A DNA stretch of 64,000 bases, taken from Hippophae tibetana (lineage: Eukaryota; Streptophyta; Magnoliopsida; Rosales; Elaeagnaceae). Below, piece after piece: positions 1 through 13,650 of this stretch. The translations under genes were made by a program, and so were the position numbers. Location: the NCBI GenBank assembly GCA_037013495.1, contig CM072806.1:15607001-15671000 (forward strand). Reading direction: 5' to 3'. The first letter of the stretch is position 1. Each line of letters starts with the position of its first letter. The notes below the pieces were generated by a model. It ran no database searches. It saw only the letters and a list, made by a program, of their open reading frames with translations, and had not been told where the DNA came from.

Positions 1-638
1 AAATAGAGGATGACTCTAAATCAAATCCATGAAATTACATCTAAAATCTAAGAGTATTACTCTAAATCACATCCAAATATTCAAATCATAAATCTAACTT
101 TCATATTTTAATTTTACTATGAAAATTATGTAATTACCATATTTTTTCTGTAATAAACCTTGTAGAATTCTTGAATGAAGAAATAAAGATCAATTTATTT
201 TATAAAAAAATATATCTACTTTAATATTTTACAAGCATAACAACATTACTAATATCCCAAAAGTAATTTCATCCAAACATGCTTAATTTAATGAATGATT
301 AGTAAATTAAACATAACATTTAGAATAACACATAAAATTAATATGAAAATAGAAAAATACATTTAAAATTCATAGCTCAAGCGTGCCCTTCCAAGTATAT
401 AATTTTAATATTGTTTCTATATCTAAAAACTTCAAACAGATTTACCAATACTATTTATTGAATTGAAAGAACTATTACATAAACTAAAATTTATTCAACC
501 CTCAAATTGAGAGAAGAACGTAAAGAACAATTATTAAAACTAAGAAACTAGAAAAAAGAAAAGCTAAGAAGCTAAGGGATGACAAAAAATAGAGGGGTAA
601 GGGGGTTTATATAGGTGGGAAAAGAGATAAAATTTAAG
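1..638 (-). mobile_element. Athila-type (Ty3/gypsy) LTR fragment
   Basis: This stretch resembles the LTR at 47610-48798, for example in the shared block around positions 220-265 and 47860-47905 (TTTAATATTTCACAAGCGTA and variants). Read on the minus strand it has a TATA-like CCTATATAAACC near 605-616 followed by an AG-rich leader, as in the U3-R part of an LTR. It runs off the left edge of the window and is cut on the right by the next LTR element at 639. It is a fossil fragment with no coding part. Confidence 0.6.
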
Positions 639-3608
639 TGTAAGGTTTATACAAGTGTTGGCGATATTCGTGAAAAAAATAAATAATTGTAATTTTAGTT
701 TCTAAGTGTGTCTTAGAATAATATTCTTCAAGCAAAAGAAACTATCGAGCCTCAATGATCACATATCAAGTATATCCTTGTTCCCATGCATATTGGGTTT
801 CATATAAGACAAATAGGAACAATATGAAAATAAGCTACTCGGTTGATCGAGTAGTGACTAGATTAGATCGATCGAGGAATTTACTTGATTAATCGTGGGC
901 TATATCAATCAAATTAAACCACTAGACTTCTTGAATAATTAATTAAATGTTGACTAGATTGATTAAGACTGCATTTGATCAATCGACCAATGTACTCGAT
1001 TGATTGAGTACTTGGTTAGATCGATCGAGCAGCCACTTATTTGATTTTAGAATATATTTCTATTATGATTTGAATCGGTTTTTAATCTATTGTTCTTATT
1101 TCTTAAATTTTTTTTAACTAATTTTATGTATAATATAGTAATTATGTTTTAACCTAATGTGCTTCAAAATATTCTATAAATACAAACCTAACCACACATT
1201 TGAATCTAACCACGTAAGAGTTATTATGCTTATTTTCTTCATTTTTTATTCTTTCATGTTTGGCTAAAAAATTTCAAGTAGGCTTTTTCATTAAGTTAAT
1301 TTATTGAACATTTGTGGTTGTATTTTATGGATTCACATTCCTACAATAGTAATCATGTTATTGTGATTTTAATTGATTATTCTAGAGTTGCTAGTTATTT
1401 TTGTTTTATATGATATATTGTTTAAATCAACTAGCTAAGGTTGTTCATTATTGAAATTGTTGTTGGAAACACATTTGCACTTGTGTTTATATGTAAATGT
1501 TTCAAGTGATAGTGGTATGGGTTTCATTAACGTGTGGGATTCAAGTTTGTTGGAATGCTAGTTTGGATCTAAATGCTTATCTTGTTGGGACTATGATGAA
1601 ACCAGCGGCTTATAAATAGGTTACTTACGGGTATTATCTGGGTGGATAGTTTAATTTATATTCTTGTAATTGGATAATTATTTTTCATAGTGGATAGTTA
1701 GGTGATCCAATCGACTATGATGAAATCAACGACTTGTAAATAGTTCATTGGTGTGATCTTGTATATTGATATCTTTATCTCTGCATTACTTTACATACAT
1801 GTGATTGGTTGTTTGGATACTTTTGAAATTTTAATTTAGCATACATCATCTAACTAGATATTTAGATCCATAACTAAACAAACTTTCATTTGGTATCAAA
1901 TTTGATCACTAGATATACTTAAAGTGCATAGGACCTTGTTATGTATTATTTTATTGAGGGTGATAGCTTAGATGTTGAGGAACTTTAATCCACTTTTCTT
2001 TCTAAATATAACATTAAAAGTTTTCAAGAATGATTTTGTAAAGGTGCTAAAGCCATAAAAAGGAATATTGGTATAGAAGAAAAATAGAATGCTTTTTCCA
2101 ATAAATTAATTGAAGAAAAGAATATTTTGCAAGGAAAATAAATCTTTGAATTTGAGTCTTGCAGGTTTGAAAGAATAAATTACCAAGCTTGTTGTAGATA
2201 AATTTAAATTGGTCCTAGAGCTTAAAGAATCAAAGGAAGTTGTGAAAATATTGACCATTGGAGCTAAAAGATTGAACAAAATTTTAGATTATGGAAGGCA
2301 TGTTAGAGACAAGAGAGAACTAGGTTATGTATATGATGATTCTATGTTATATCTTCAAAAACAATTGAGTTTGTAACACCCTCAAACCCTTCTATTTCAT
2401 AAGATACAAATATAGCTTCAACATCAAAGACTATTGTTGTATAGCTTCAACATTAAAGACTATTGTTGTAAGGCCTTATAAATCCACTCCCACAATTATT
2501 AATTATGCACAAATAACTATTGAATCTATAACATATAAAATAGTTAAGTTTGTACTTGTATGTCATCAGGTAGAAAATGTCATATTAGGCCTAAGTGTAG
2601 ATTTTTGTTAAATGCCTCAAAATGCAATAATAATTTCCATGCTTCATATAGTAGGAATCATAATCATCATCCATCTATGCATGTTGCATCATATTTTAGA
2701 ATTAATGTAAATTATAGAAAAATGTTCAAAAATCCTACTAGAAAGCATGAAGTTGTTGGCTCAAAGAGGTAAGTGAAATTCAATACATTTGATTATAGGA
2801 CTAATTATCATTATGCTATCATGCATATTGCATCTTCATTTTGAATAAATGGAAAATCTAAAGGTAATTCCAAGAATATGCCAATGACAACTAAGGTAGA
2901 TTGTTTTCAACCTAAAAATATAAAGTTGTTGGCTCAAAGAGGTAAGTGAAATTCAATACATTTGATTATAGGACTAATTATCATTATGCTATCATGCATA
3001 TTGCATCTTCATTTTGAATAAATGGAAAATCTAAAGGTAATTCCAAGAATATGCCAATGACAACTAAGGTAGATTGTTTTCAACCTAAAAATATAAAGAA
3101 ACCAAAATTCAAGAAAATATGTGTTAGGAAAGATTGTCTCTTTTTGTTCACCTAACTATCATTTACCTAAATATTTTTGTTTTAGTGCTTAATTGACCCT
3201 AGCTGAGCATTTTTAGTTTGTTTTTTTTATTGATGTTTCTTTAGTTTAAAAAAAGACAAAAAAATAAAAAATAAAAAATAAAGAATAAAAAAAGGAAAGT
3301 ATACATACATACTCCATTTATATTTTTTTTTAACTATGCATTGTGAATATGGATATTATGACTTGTGCATTCACATATTTCTCATGTCTTGTATTGATGT
3401 CCACATGAACCTATTCACACACTCATTGGACACATAAATATATCATTTTAGAAGTATATAATTAATTATATGTAATTTTAAGGCATAAGATAACCTTGAA
3501 TGTGAAAATTATAGTTGAACTTTGTCTTTCACTCTATAAAATGCTTCTATAAAAAAACACCTAGTGTTGATATGACTACCTACTGTGATGTGTGAAAGTT
3601 GCCTTATT
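639..3608 (+). mobile_element. Gag-bearing, pol-less LTR retroelement (copia type), 3' truncated
   Basis: The 5' LTR spans about 639-1888 (TGTAAGG start, CTTTCA end) and is followed by a tRNA-Met-like primer site TGGTATCAAA at 1891. The internal part carries a degenerate gag with a zinc-knuckle remnant near 2570-2600 and then non-coding sequence. It is the same family as the complete minus-strand element at 22811-28121, seen in the LTR block rich in TCGATCGA-like motifs (840-1030), in gag, and in the region 3120-3600. No protease, integrase, RT or RNase H is recognisable in either copy. The 3' LTR is missing because an Athila fragment abuts near 3609. It is clearly broken and old. Confidence 0.7.
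2751..3098 (+). repeat. 173-bp exact tandem duplication
   Basis: Two adjacent copies, 2751-2923 and 2924-3096 with two further shared bases, read as identical by eye. They lie inside the pol-less LTR element. Identity between the copies in an otherwise decayed element suggests a recent duplication, an assembly artefact, or gene conversion. Confidence 0.9.
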
Positions 3609-4160
3609 GCCACACAAATTGTGTGTGTAATGAATACGCAAGTATACGTATCACAACAAGTAATATAATGATAAGAAAAAATATCATTCCCACGAAAATT
3701 ATTCTATTAGAAACTAATTTTTAAAACTAAAAACAAATAAAAATCAATTTTTTGTGTTTTTATATTTTAAGAAAGAAAAATTAAAATAACTAAAAGTAAA
3801 TAACAATAATTAATTAAATCAAATTTGATAACTAAGAAAATATATGAGAAAATATCTAGAAATACTTAATCCCCCAATTTTCTAAACATGTGAATCGATA
3901 AATTCCTCTAATATAATTATCAATTAATTACATGATCAATTGAATCTAACTGGCATGTATTCTTCTCTCAAGTAAACTATACACCATATAGTAATTAATT
4001 TAATCACTCTTATATCAATTAAATTGCAAACTGCTCATTAAATGCATCAATTATAGATCATATACATAAGAATCATACATCTCTGCCTAGAAACTATACA
4101 TGTCATTTAATCAAGACAAATAATTAAATAATTCTTTTAAATCCATTTAATTGTCTATCA
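3609..4160 (-). mobile_element. Athila-type LTR/leader fragment
   Basis: On the minus strand this segment matches the region 49080-49905, including the block around 4060-4150 (compare 49395-49470, TAGTTTCTAGG and GATGTATGATTC). It has no coding content. It sits between the pol-less element on its left and the copia LTR on its right, so it marks a nested or rearranged junction. Both borders are approximate. Confidence 0.6.
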
Positions 4161-7100
4161 AAAAAAGCTAAAAAAATACTCGAGTTCTAGATAGTCGTAC
4201 TTTAGGTATATATATTATAAATATCACACATAGGATTGCATTCATTTATTCATTAGCATATGTTCACAACACTTGAAAGTATTTTTTATTGCTAAAATAT
4301 TCATTTAAACTCAAATTGATTTATAAAATTACCAATTAAAGTTTTGTTAAGTATTCTAAAAATGACTTGTTATTTTTAAGTTTTTCTTTTAATGTTCTTT
4401 GAATAATTAAGCCCAAAATAATCAAGAATTAGGTTTTCATTATCATCCATATATATATAGTATACGAGTTAAGTAGGTTTCTAAATAAACATTACTGAAG
4501 CTATTGAACAAAATTGATTGAACTACTGCAATCTGATGCTAGAGGGAGCCAAAAACATTGAAAAGAAAAGGAATGGTCGAATGGAGTAGATGATATACAT
4601 TTTGATTATATATATATGTTGAAATAGAAGGGATAGCAAATCAGTTGCTAAAAAAATTCAAAATTCAAAGGCAAGGTAATATATATTGATGCAAAGGACA
4701 TAACTAGTAGGAAATTAATTAATATACTATAACAAAGTGTGATTGATTTTCTTGTTCTAGTTCTATACTTTTAATCTATTTGTTTTATGTTTTTCATGTT
4801 TAAGTATTTTCTTCTGGATTAAGATCTTCCATATTTAAATCTAATAATTGTATAAGTGATCATGGTTATATGGATTTACTTATTAAATTTCAAAGAAGTT
4901 ATTCTTATTGAATTTGTGTTTAATCATTTTGTTTTAAGATTTGCTATTTGATTTTATTTAAGAGACATATATTTTGATTCATCTAGTTAAGATTATTCAT
5001 TATTAAATTCGTTATAGAACACACACAGACACTTGTGTTTTTGTTCTAACCTTTTTTGTAGTTGATTTGTGAACGTATTTTGATTGGCGGAAAGCTTATT
5101 AGAACATTCATTAGGGCTCATAAGTAAGGTACATTGGAGCTATATCCTAGGAAGGGTAGAATAAGACCGAGTTTGAGCTTAAACATTTGGTTTTCATAAT
5201 GGAAAGTTAGGTGGTCCAATGGACCAATGGTTTTCCTCTTAGGTCATAGCTGTAGCCTAGGTTTTTCCATCTAAAAATATTGTGTTATTATTTAATTTCC
5301 GTACTTTATTTTTACATGTGATTTCATGTCTGACCTCTTTATTTAGGTTATTAAATTATAAATTGATAAAAATTGAAAATAACTTATTCACCCCTCTCTA
5401 GGTTAATTAGGTTCATATTTTATAAACTTTCAATTGGTATCAAAGTCAACACTAGAAACACTTAGTGAGTTTGATCCTTAGGGATACACACTCCTACTTA
5501 TAGACCAAATGAAAGAAGGTGGATCATCTGTTAGACCCCTACTCTTTGATAGGTATAATTACCCTTACTAAAAGGCTCACACGCAAGCCTTTCTCAAACA
5601 AGATGAAAAATTTTGGGATGTTATTCTTGATGGTTAGGAACCACCTTCGGTAAAGAAAGATGCTATAACAATCATAAAGCTAAGAAGAGACATGAAAATT
5701 AAAAAATTCATCCTTAGTGGGGTAAACCAAAAAGCTCTAAGCTCAATATTTGTGCAGTATTGATGGATGAGTTCCATTGCATCTTTGACTGTGAGACTGC
5801 TAAAGATGCATGAAATTCACTTACTCTTGCTCATGAAGGAACTTCCTAAGTGAATAAAAACAAATTGAGATTGCTAACGTCTTAGTTTGATTCCATTAAA
5901 ATGAGAAACACTGAAACTTTTGGTCAATTCTATGCCTACTTTTGAGGTATCACTAATGCTTGTTCTAACCTTCGAGAGAAAATTTCACAATCTATACAAG
6001 TATGTAAACTCCTACACTCATTCACAATAGAATACAAGATGAAAGTTATAGCGATAGAAAAAGGCAAGAATATGGATACACTAATCTTTGACGAAGTTGT
6101 ATGCTCAATCCAAACCTATGAGCTTACTTTTGATCCACCCAAGAAAAACAAGGATGTGGCATTCAAAACTCTAAAAAGGACATCTTTGATAGTGATGAGG
6201 ATATGAATGATGAGTCACTAGTCTTGTTAGCACGAAAATTTAAGATGTTCCTAAAAAAGAAGGGTCAATAGAATAATCAATCTAATAAGGGATGATCTAG
6301 TCATTTGAGGGACCTAAATTTAAGGGTAATCAAGCCTTCTAGCTCTAATGGTAAGAAAACTGAGCACACTAGTCCTCAATACTTGTGGAGGTTTTGGTCA
6401 TATTTCTACAGAATTTGCGAATAATAAAAATAAAGTTGGAAAACCCCTTAATGTTACACTCAGTGACACAAAAAGTGAGCTGGATAATACTAGTAACTCA
6501 GAGGATGATGGCACTAACTAATGTTCCTTCACTGCAACTACCAAAGCACACCACAATAACTCCGACTCTAACTCTAACCCAGATAAATAAAATAAGGAAT
6601 TAAACTCTTCATAACACCTCAATTAACAATGACTAGTGACATAATTGGAACAAAAGAATAGGAGTTTGAGGAAAGAGAAGAAAAAAGGAAGAAGCATCAA
6701 CCTCATCAATGATAAATCCAACTTGCACTTCAAAAAATCATCCTATTAAGAATATAATTAGATATTCTAGTACAAGCATGGTAATAAGAAGAAGAGAAAT
6801 AAGTGAGGTAACCCAATTATGATATTTTTCTCAAGTTAAACCAAAAAAATGTGAATGAAGACTTTAGGGATGAATTTTGGGTAAATGTCATGCAAGATGA
6901 GTTAACTCAATTTGAAAGAAATCATGTATGGATATTAGTACCCAAGCCTAAAAACAAAAATGTTATTGGAACAAAATGGGTGTTCAAAAATAAATCTGAT
7001 GAGCCTGACATTGTTGTTAGAAATAAGGCTAAGTTGGTAGCTCAAGCCTATATGCAAGTAGAAGGAGTTAACTTCGTTGAAACATTTGCACATATAGGTA

Positions 7101-10100
7101 GATTAAAGTCAATTAAGAGCTTACTTACCATTTCTTGTCACATGAAATTCAAATTATAACAAATGGATGTTACTTCTACCTTTTTTTAAATGGATTTTTG
7201 AATGAAGAGGTATATATGGAACAACTAAAATGATTTGTCAATTTAAAATTTATAAATCATGTTTACAACTTAACAAAGCTATTTATGGTTTGAAACAAGC
7301 TGAGTGAGCATGGTATAAGAGACTTACCAACTATCTCTTGAACAAAGAGATTTATTTGGGGGGTTGACAAGACTCTATTCATTAAAAGGAGTAGTAATGA
7401 GATCTTTATTGCTCAAATTTATGTGAATGACATATTTTTTGGATCCATATCTAGTACACTAGTCTATGATTTTGAGCAAATTATGACAAATGAATTTGAA
7501 ATGTCCATAGTAAGTGAAATGACTTTCTTTCTTGATTTATAAATCAAATAATCTCGTGATAATATATTTATTTATCAAACCAAGTATGCTTGAAATCTTG
7601 TTAAAAGTTGTGGTCTTGAAACTAGCAGGCCATTAACGACTTCTTTAGGTACCAGTACAAAAATTACAAATGACACTCAAGGTAAAAGTGTTGATCCAAC
7701 CATTTATAGGAGTATGATACGCAATTTCCTTTACCTCATTTCAAGTAGGTACTACCACAAAACAGACTATTAAAGTTGGTTAAAAACCAACTTTAAATAT
7801 AATGACTAACGAACCGACTTTAAATTTTTAATTTTTTTTACAAAATTTACTCATTTTCTATTATACTCAAATTAAAACCTATATTCGATCACTATATAAT
7901 AGTAAAAAAAAAATCTGTTTAACAAATAGTTTAAATGATACAAATAATTGAAATTTTTTTACCATGGTGTTGTCCTATATTATTCAAGATCATCATATTC
8001 TTCTCTTGATGTTATAATACAAAAATTTATAAACATAAATAATAACACATAATAACAAAAAAAAATATGAATAATAAGTGCGTAGGATTAATAGAAATAC
8101 TTACAAGAGTAAATGAAGGGACATAATGAAAGAAATGAAAAAATGGTGTTTTGTAAGTGAGAAATGGGTATAAAATATTTGAGTATTTTTCTCAAAAAAA
8201 ATATAGGATTTAAAAGATAAGTTAGAGAGGAAAAAACTCACTAACTGATGCTAGAATTGGTGGTCGTAAGTGGCCGAAAAATGAGAAAGAGTGGAAGAGG
8301 TTTTGGGTTTTTGAGAGTCATGTAGCTCTTGGAATAATTTCTCTCTGGGGAAGAAAGAAGAGAAAAGGAAATATCCACGTGTGTAGCGTCGATTCTACAT
8401 GTCAACTGACGCTATCCATATAGTTTGTAGCATTGGTTGACATGTTGAACCGATGCTACACACGTGGATAACATCGGTTGACATGTAGAATCGATGCTAC
8501 ATCTACGTGTAGCATCGATTCGACACATTAATCGACGCTATGTGTAGTGTCGGTTCTACACCAAACTGACTTTACATATCAACTTAAATTCCATATTTTG
8601 TAGTAGTGAGGCCTGACATATGATAGAAATTACACTTAGAAAATATAAATAGAATCATGTATATTTTAGGAAAAGTAATTATGGTATATATTTTACTACT
8701 AACACTACTTGTGAAATAAGTGCCTATACAAATGTCGATTGGGTAGGAACTAGGATGATAGGAAGAGCACATCAAGTGGTTACTTATACATTAGAAAAAT
8801 ATTTGTATCCTAGCACAGTAAAAAACATAACTATATCTCACTCTTTATAACTCAAGTGGAATACGTTGTTGTAGGAAGTTCTTGCACACAAATTCTTTGG
8901 ATGAAAAACATGCTCAAGGACTACGATCAACCACAAGGTATGATGCCCTTATATTATGATAACTCTAGTGCTCTATGTATTTCTAAGAACCCAGTTCAAC
9001 ATTCTAGAACTAAGCATATTGACATTAGGCATCACTTTATTTGAGAATTAGTTGAAGAGAAAGTAGTGACACTTGAGTTTGTACCTACTGAGAGACAAAT
9101 AGTTGATATATTCACCAAATCTATTGACATTGGAATGCCTTGGGAATCTCTCCCTCAAATTGAATTCAAAATTTTATTTCAAAAAAGAAAAAAAAATGAG
9201 AGAGAAGTAGAATCCTTATCTGACGAACATGATATTGGACTTATTTAACACTTAATATATATAACCTTATTTTTAGTGACTCAAATCATTTTTATATTTA
9301 TTGTATAAATTATTCTACAATTTTGACTTATCCACACACACATCCTTGTATATGTGATGATCGATGTTGACATGAACATATTCACACAGTCACAAACACA
9401 TATATATGCTATACTTAAAGTTTATGGATTCTCTTAAAAAACTCTAGGACTTCAACTAATCTTGATTGTAAAATTATGTTGAGTTTTATTTCTTGCTTTC
9501 TAAAATTTTATCCTATGAAGGCACCTAGTATTGAAAGGGCTATCTGTTGTGATATGTAAAGCAACCTCAGTGAACGGAAAGAGCTACATCACAACTTATT
9601 TGAAAGTCATCATGCTAGGTTTATGACTCATGCAAAAAAGGGGAAAAGAAGAAGAAGAAAAGATTGTGCAAAAAGTGAATGCTTATAAAACTTGTACTTT
9701 GAATGTACAAAAAGAAAAGTCCAATAGAGGTTAAAGGAAAAAAAATTTCATTTGCCTCATTTATAAAATAAAGATAAAATTTAAGTCCTCATTTGGTAAA
9801 TATATTTTATTTTGTTATATTGAAGACTCAATTATAATTTTATATGATAGGTGATATTTTTTTCTTTTGAGTTTTTTTTATTGATCATAAATGACTCAAT
9901 TGGCATATTTGTGGAGTTTAAATATAAATAATACTTTAAAGTAAATGTCAGTATGTCATTATATGTAATTGTGTGCTTGTGTACATCCTCTACTCTACTT
10001 GCTTGTTTATACAATAGATAATCAAAATTTGAGTTAAAAACATGAGTTCTCAATTGGTTGTGTGTTGTTTGTAATTAAATGAGTTTAATACCTTATATAG

Positions 10101-12060
10101 CTATTTATAAAGAAAAAAATCAGATTTCTATTCATTTACATATTCTTCTTATTTATTAACATTTTAATTGTTTTTTTTAATTTAGGTAGTCATAAAACTT
10201 CAGGGGAGTTTAAATCACATTGCACTTTTGCATTAATCTGCTTTTATACTGCACTTTTATCTTTAGAGTGAGTTTAGCTTCATTGCTTTGTCCAATGCTA
10301 TGTTCTTCTCGTCTATCAAAAAGGGGAAAAGTGTATTTCACTTTCATGTTTTATTTTGTTATGCATATAGGGGAGAACATATTTAGGATAAGAACGTTTT
10401 CCATCATTTTTTCTTATTTTAAGCTTGATTGGTATGAATACATGCACTACATGATTATTATTTACATTTTGCTTATTTCTATGTAAATTGGACATCTACG
10501 TTGAGGCTTCCAAGCCAATTTTTTATATATTTTGTCTATATTATTTCAGTTACTTACAAGCTTGTCAAGTTGCAACAAAGATGGATTCACTGGACGATAG
10601 GATAGTTCCACTATGGAGTCTAAGATATTATTGCAATTTTATCTTATTCCTATAAATGTCATGTAGTTAGAGAAATATTTTGCCACACGAAAATGCAAAA
10701 GGGGGAGTTTGTAAGGATTATAACTGTTTACTATTTTTATGGATAAAATATTTGTCTCTAAACTTATTTTTAGACTTGTTATCAAGTTTATCAAGAAAAG
10801 CTAAACATATACTCAAATTTTATATAATCCGTATTTCAGGTATATCTGTTATTATTATCATATATTGATTGCACTCATTTATTCGTTAACATATGTTTAC
10901 AACATATGAAATTATTTTTATTGTTAAATATTTATTTAAACTTGAATTAATTTATAAAATTATCAATTAGTTTTTTCTTAGTGTTTTAAAAAATAATTTA
11001 TTATTTTTAAGTTTTTTTTAATTGACTTTGAATAATTAAGTTCAAAATAATCAGACATTAGGTTATTCGTATCATATATATATTATAAGGGTTAAGTGGG
11101 TTACCGAATGAAAATTACTAAACCTGCTGAACAAATTGACTGAACTGCTGCAATCTGTCTCAACGCTGGAAGCTACTGAAAACATTGTAAAAAAAGGAGC
11201 GGCCGAATGGAGGAGATGATATACATGCTGATTATATAAATATATATGTTGAAACAATGGGGATAGCAAATCAGTGGCCAAACAATTTCACGAGTTAAAG
11301 GTAAGTTAATATATATGGTTGCAGAGGATATAAATGGTAGGAAATTAATTAATATATTATAATAAAGTGTAATTGATTTCATTATTTTAGTTATATATTT
11401 TTAATCTATTTATTTTATATTTTTCATATTTAAGTAATTTCTTCTTGATTAAGATCTTGCATATTTAAATCTAATAATTGTATAAATTATCATGATTATT
11501 TAGATTTAATTATCAAATTTTAAATAAATTATTTTTATTGAACTTGCGCTTGATTCTTTCACTCTAAGATTTGTTAATTGATTTGATTTAAGAGATATAT
11601 TTTAAATCATGTAATTAGAATTTTTTATTATTAAATCTGTTTTAAAACACACACGAACACTTGTGTTTTTGTGGTAAGTTTTTTGTAGTTGATTTTTGAA
11701 CGTATCTGATTGACAAAAAGTTATAGAAACATTAGTCTAGAAACCGCTCGTGTTAATATTAGAAATTGTGAAAATAGAGCATACACTCGTTAGTAAAGTA
11801 TATTTGGATAGTATCTTAAAGTGAGTAGTATAATACCGAATTTGTACTTGAATATTTGGTTTTAATAGTAGAAAGTTGGGTTTTTCGATGATCAGTGATT
11901 TTTTTCTTAAGTAATGGTTGTGGCTTAAGTTGTTTTCATACTAAAATTATAGTGTATTATTGTTTTATTTTTGTACTTTATTTTTACATACGATTATATA
12001 TCTGATTAATTTATTTACATTATTAAATTATAAATTAAAAAATTAAAAATAAACTATTAC
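4161..12060 (+). mobile_element. Ty1/copia element, probably SIRE lineage, with both LTRs
   Basis: The 5' LTR runs from about 4161 to 5432 (ending TTTCA). A tRNA-Met-like primer site TGGTATCAAAG lies at 5435. A polypurine tract AAAAGGGGGAG at about 10697-10707 precedes a 3' LTR beginning at about 10710 and matching the 5' LTR to about 12057. Internal parts in order are a UBN2-like gag (about 5510-6300), the start of RT (6851-7159), the RT active-site region YVNDIFFGS (about 7420-7450), and RNase H (about 8850-9150, with YDNSSALCISKNP). No integrase core was recognised. A long non-coding 3' part (9250-10700) resembles the pol-less elements. An 859-bp CACTA-type element is nested at 7750-8608. 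The element is a broken fossil with many breaks and diverged LTRs, so it is old. Confidence 0.8.
7750..8608 (+). mobile_element. Non-autonomous CACTA-type element nested in copia (TSD AGG)
   Basis: The left end is TACTACCACAAAACAG and the inverted right end reads CACTACTACAAAATATGG, a CACTA-superfamily terminus. The 3-bp direct repeat AGG flanks it at 7747-7749 and 8609-8611. Recognisable copia pol sequence resumes on either side, between the RT and RNase H parts. Positions 8375-8580 hold about six alternating-orientation copies of a subterminal motif related to TAGCRTCGATTCTACATGTC. There is no transposase ORF, so an autonomous relative must have moved it. The same family occurs at 15284-15436 and, inverted, at 31132-32400. 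Confidence 0.9.
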
Positions 12061-12455
12061 ATGAACTAAATACCCTACCTATATAATTCTATGACTACTG
12101 CTGCAAACCTGAATGATGATTTTTTAAAAAGAATGAAACTTGAAGCAATAACAATACACTATTTTTTACTTTTACTAGCCATGTCACTTTTTAAAAAAAA
12201 TTAATAAAAAAATCTCACTAATAAAAAAATCTCACTAATAAAATACTCTCAATAAAAAAAGTCTCACTTGCCGATGAAACTATAATTCCCAATCCCAACC
12301 GTATTTTTAATAAACACTAAAAAAATTTACCAAAAAATTCTTAACTCCATTCTAAATATAAACAATATTGAAATTAACTTTTTAATGACAAACAACAACA
12401 ATTATTTTTTCAAATCTAATAATACTAAAATCAAAACCATTATATTTGAGATCAT
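12061..12455. other. AT-rich intergenic stretch
   Basis: It lies between the copia 3' LTR and the 5-kb CACTA-type element. It contains short runs such as a repeated AATCTCACTAATAAAA near 12205-12242. I see no coding signal or recognisable repeat family. Confidence 0.6.
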
Positions 12456-13162
12456 CACTACTATAATACATTTATATAGTCCCGAAAATTTAATCTCGAT
12501 TTTTATATATTTGAAATCATCACTATATAGTCTCAAAAATTTAACTTTGGTTATTTAAAAACTGACATCATAAACATACCCTATTAATTTTCTCTTTTAC
12601 ACAAACACCATATTTTTTATGAATTTTTTTTTCTTTTCCCCTCTTTTTTTCCTTTTCTCCCCCCTCCCTTTGACCCTCGATAGCACTGGATATATCTGTA
12701 TAGGTTTTTCATGCATTTGATCATCACCTTCTCTACCAATCGTATTGGATAGCTCGCGCTAGCTGGATATCTGTTTAGGGTTTTTCCTAATACAATTTCA
12801 TGGAAAAAGCCTGTATATTTCTTATTGTGCTACTAGACAAGTTTCATTGCATCTCATAAAATTTTCTTGCATGAAGAAAATAGTGATAGTTCTTTCTTTT
12901 TGTATTTTTCTTGTAGGAATAATATAGGAGTTCCAGGGAAAGACACATCAATAATATTTTTATTGCATTAAAATGAATGCTCTTCTTTCATTAAGTATTG
13001 TTCTTGAATTGATTACTGGAAATTGTTGAACTGAATACTACTGCTTTGTTAATTGTTCCAATATATTTCTGCATTGCATTGAAATGATGCTAGGTTATGT
13101 GTTTTTTATCATTACAAAGTTATAAGTGTGCTGAAATGATAGATGACTTAAACCTGGGTCTA

Positions 13163-13332
13163 TGCTTGGTGCTTGGTGCTTGGTGCTTGGTGCTTGGTGC
13201 TTGGTGCTTGGTGCTGGTGCCTGGTACTAATGCTGGTGTTGGTACTAATGCTGGTGCTGGTGCCTGGTGCTTGGCCTGGTGTTGGTACTGGTACTACTAC
13301 CTGGTGCTTGGTCTGGTGTTGGTGTTGGTGTT
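13163..13332 (+). repeat. TGGTGCT minisatellite
   Basis: At least six near-perfect tandem copies of the 7-mer TGGTGCT occur at about 13164-13214, followed by looser GGTACTAATGCTGGTGTT variants to 13332. It lies inside the 5-kb CACTA-type element. Confidence 0.9.
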
Positions 13333-13650
13333 TAATTTTTTTTTATTTTTCTGACACTATTTTTCTTCAAGGTGTGCAAGTATCAAAACCTTTTAGGTTT
13401 GGGAACCTGATGCAAATTCTTGAGTACTTAGGTAATATACAACATTTTTTCTTTTATCATTCTATTCAATATTGTCTAAAAGATTCTGAAAATGATATTT
13501 GTCTTTTCTACTCATAAATCTATAATTTAATATGTAGATGGTTTGTTATTTTATGGGACTTGTTCTCAACAGTTCAAAAGGTGGGGTCAAATTAAAAGAT
13601 AAAGGAACAAATGGAATTAATGGAGTTAAGATTATGGTTTTTCAATAGTT

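Noticed and set aside
10220-10486. 88-codon frame that might be a small membrane protein
   Set aside because: It falls in the non-coding 3' part of the copia element, with no conservation or start context to support it.
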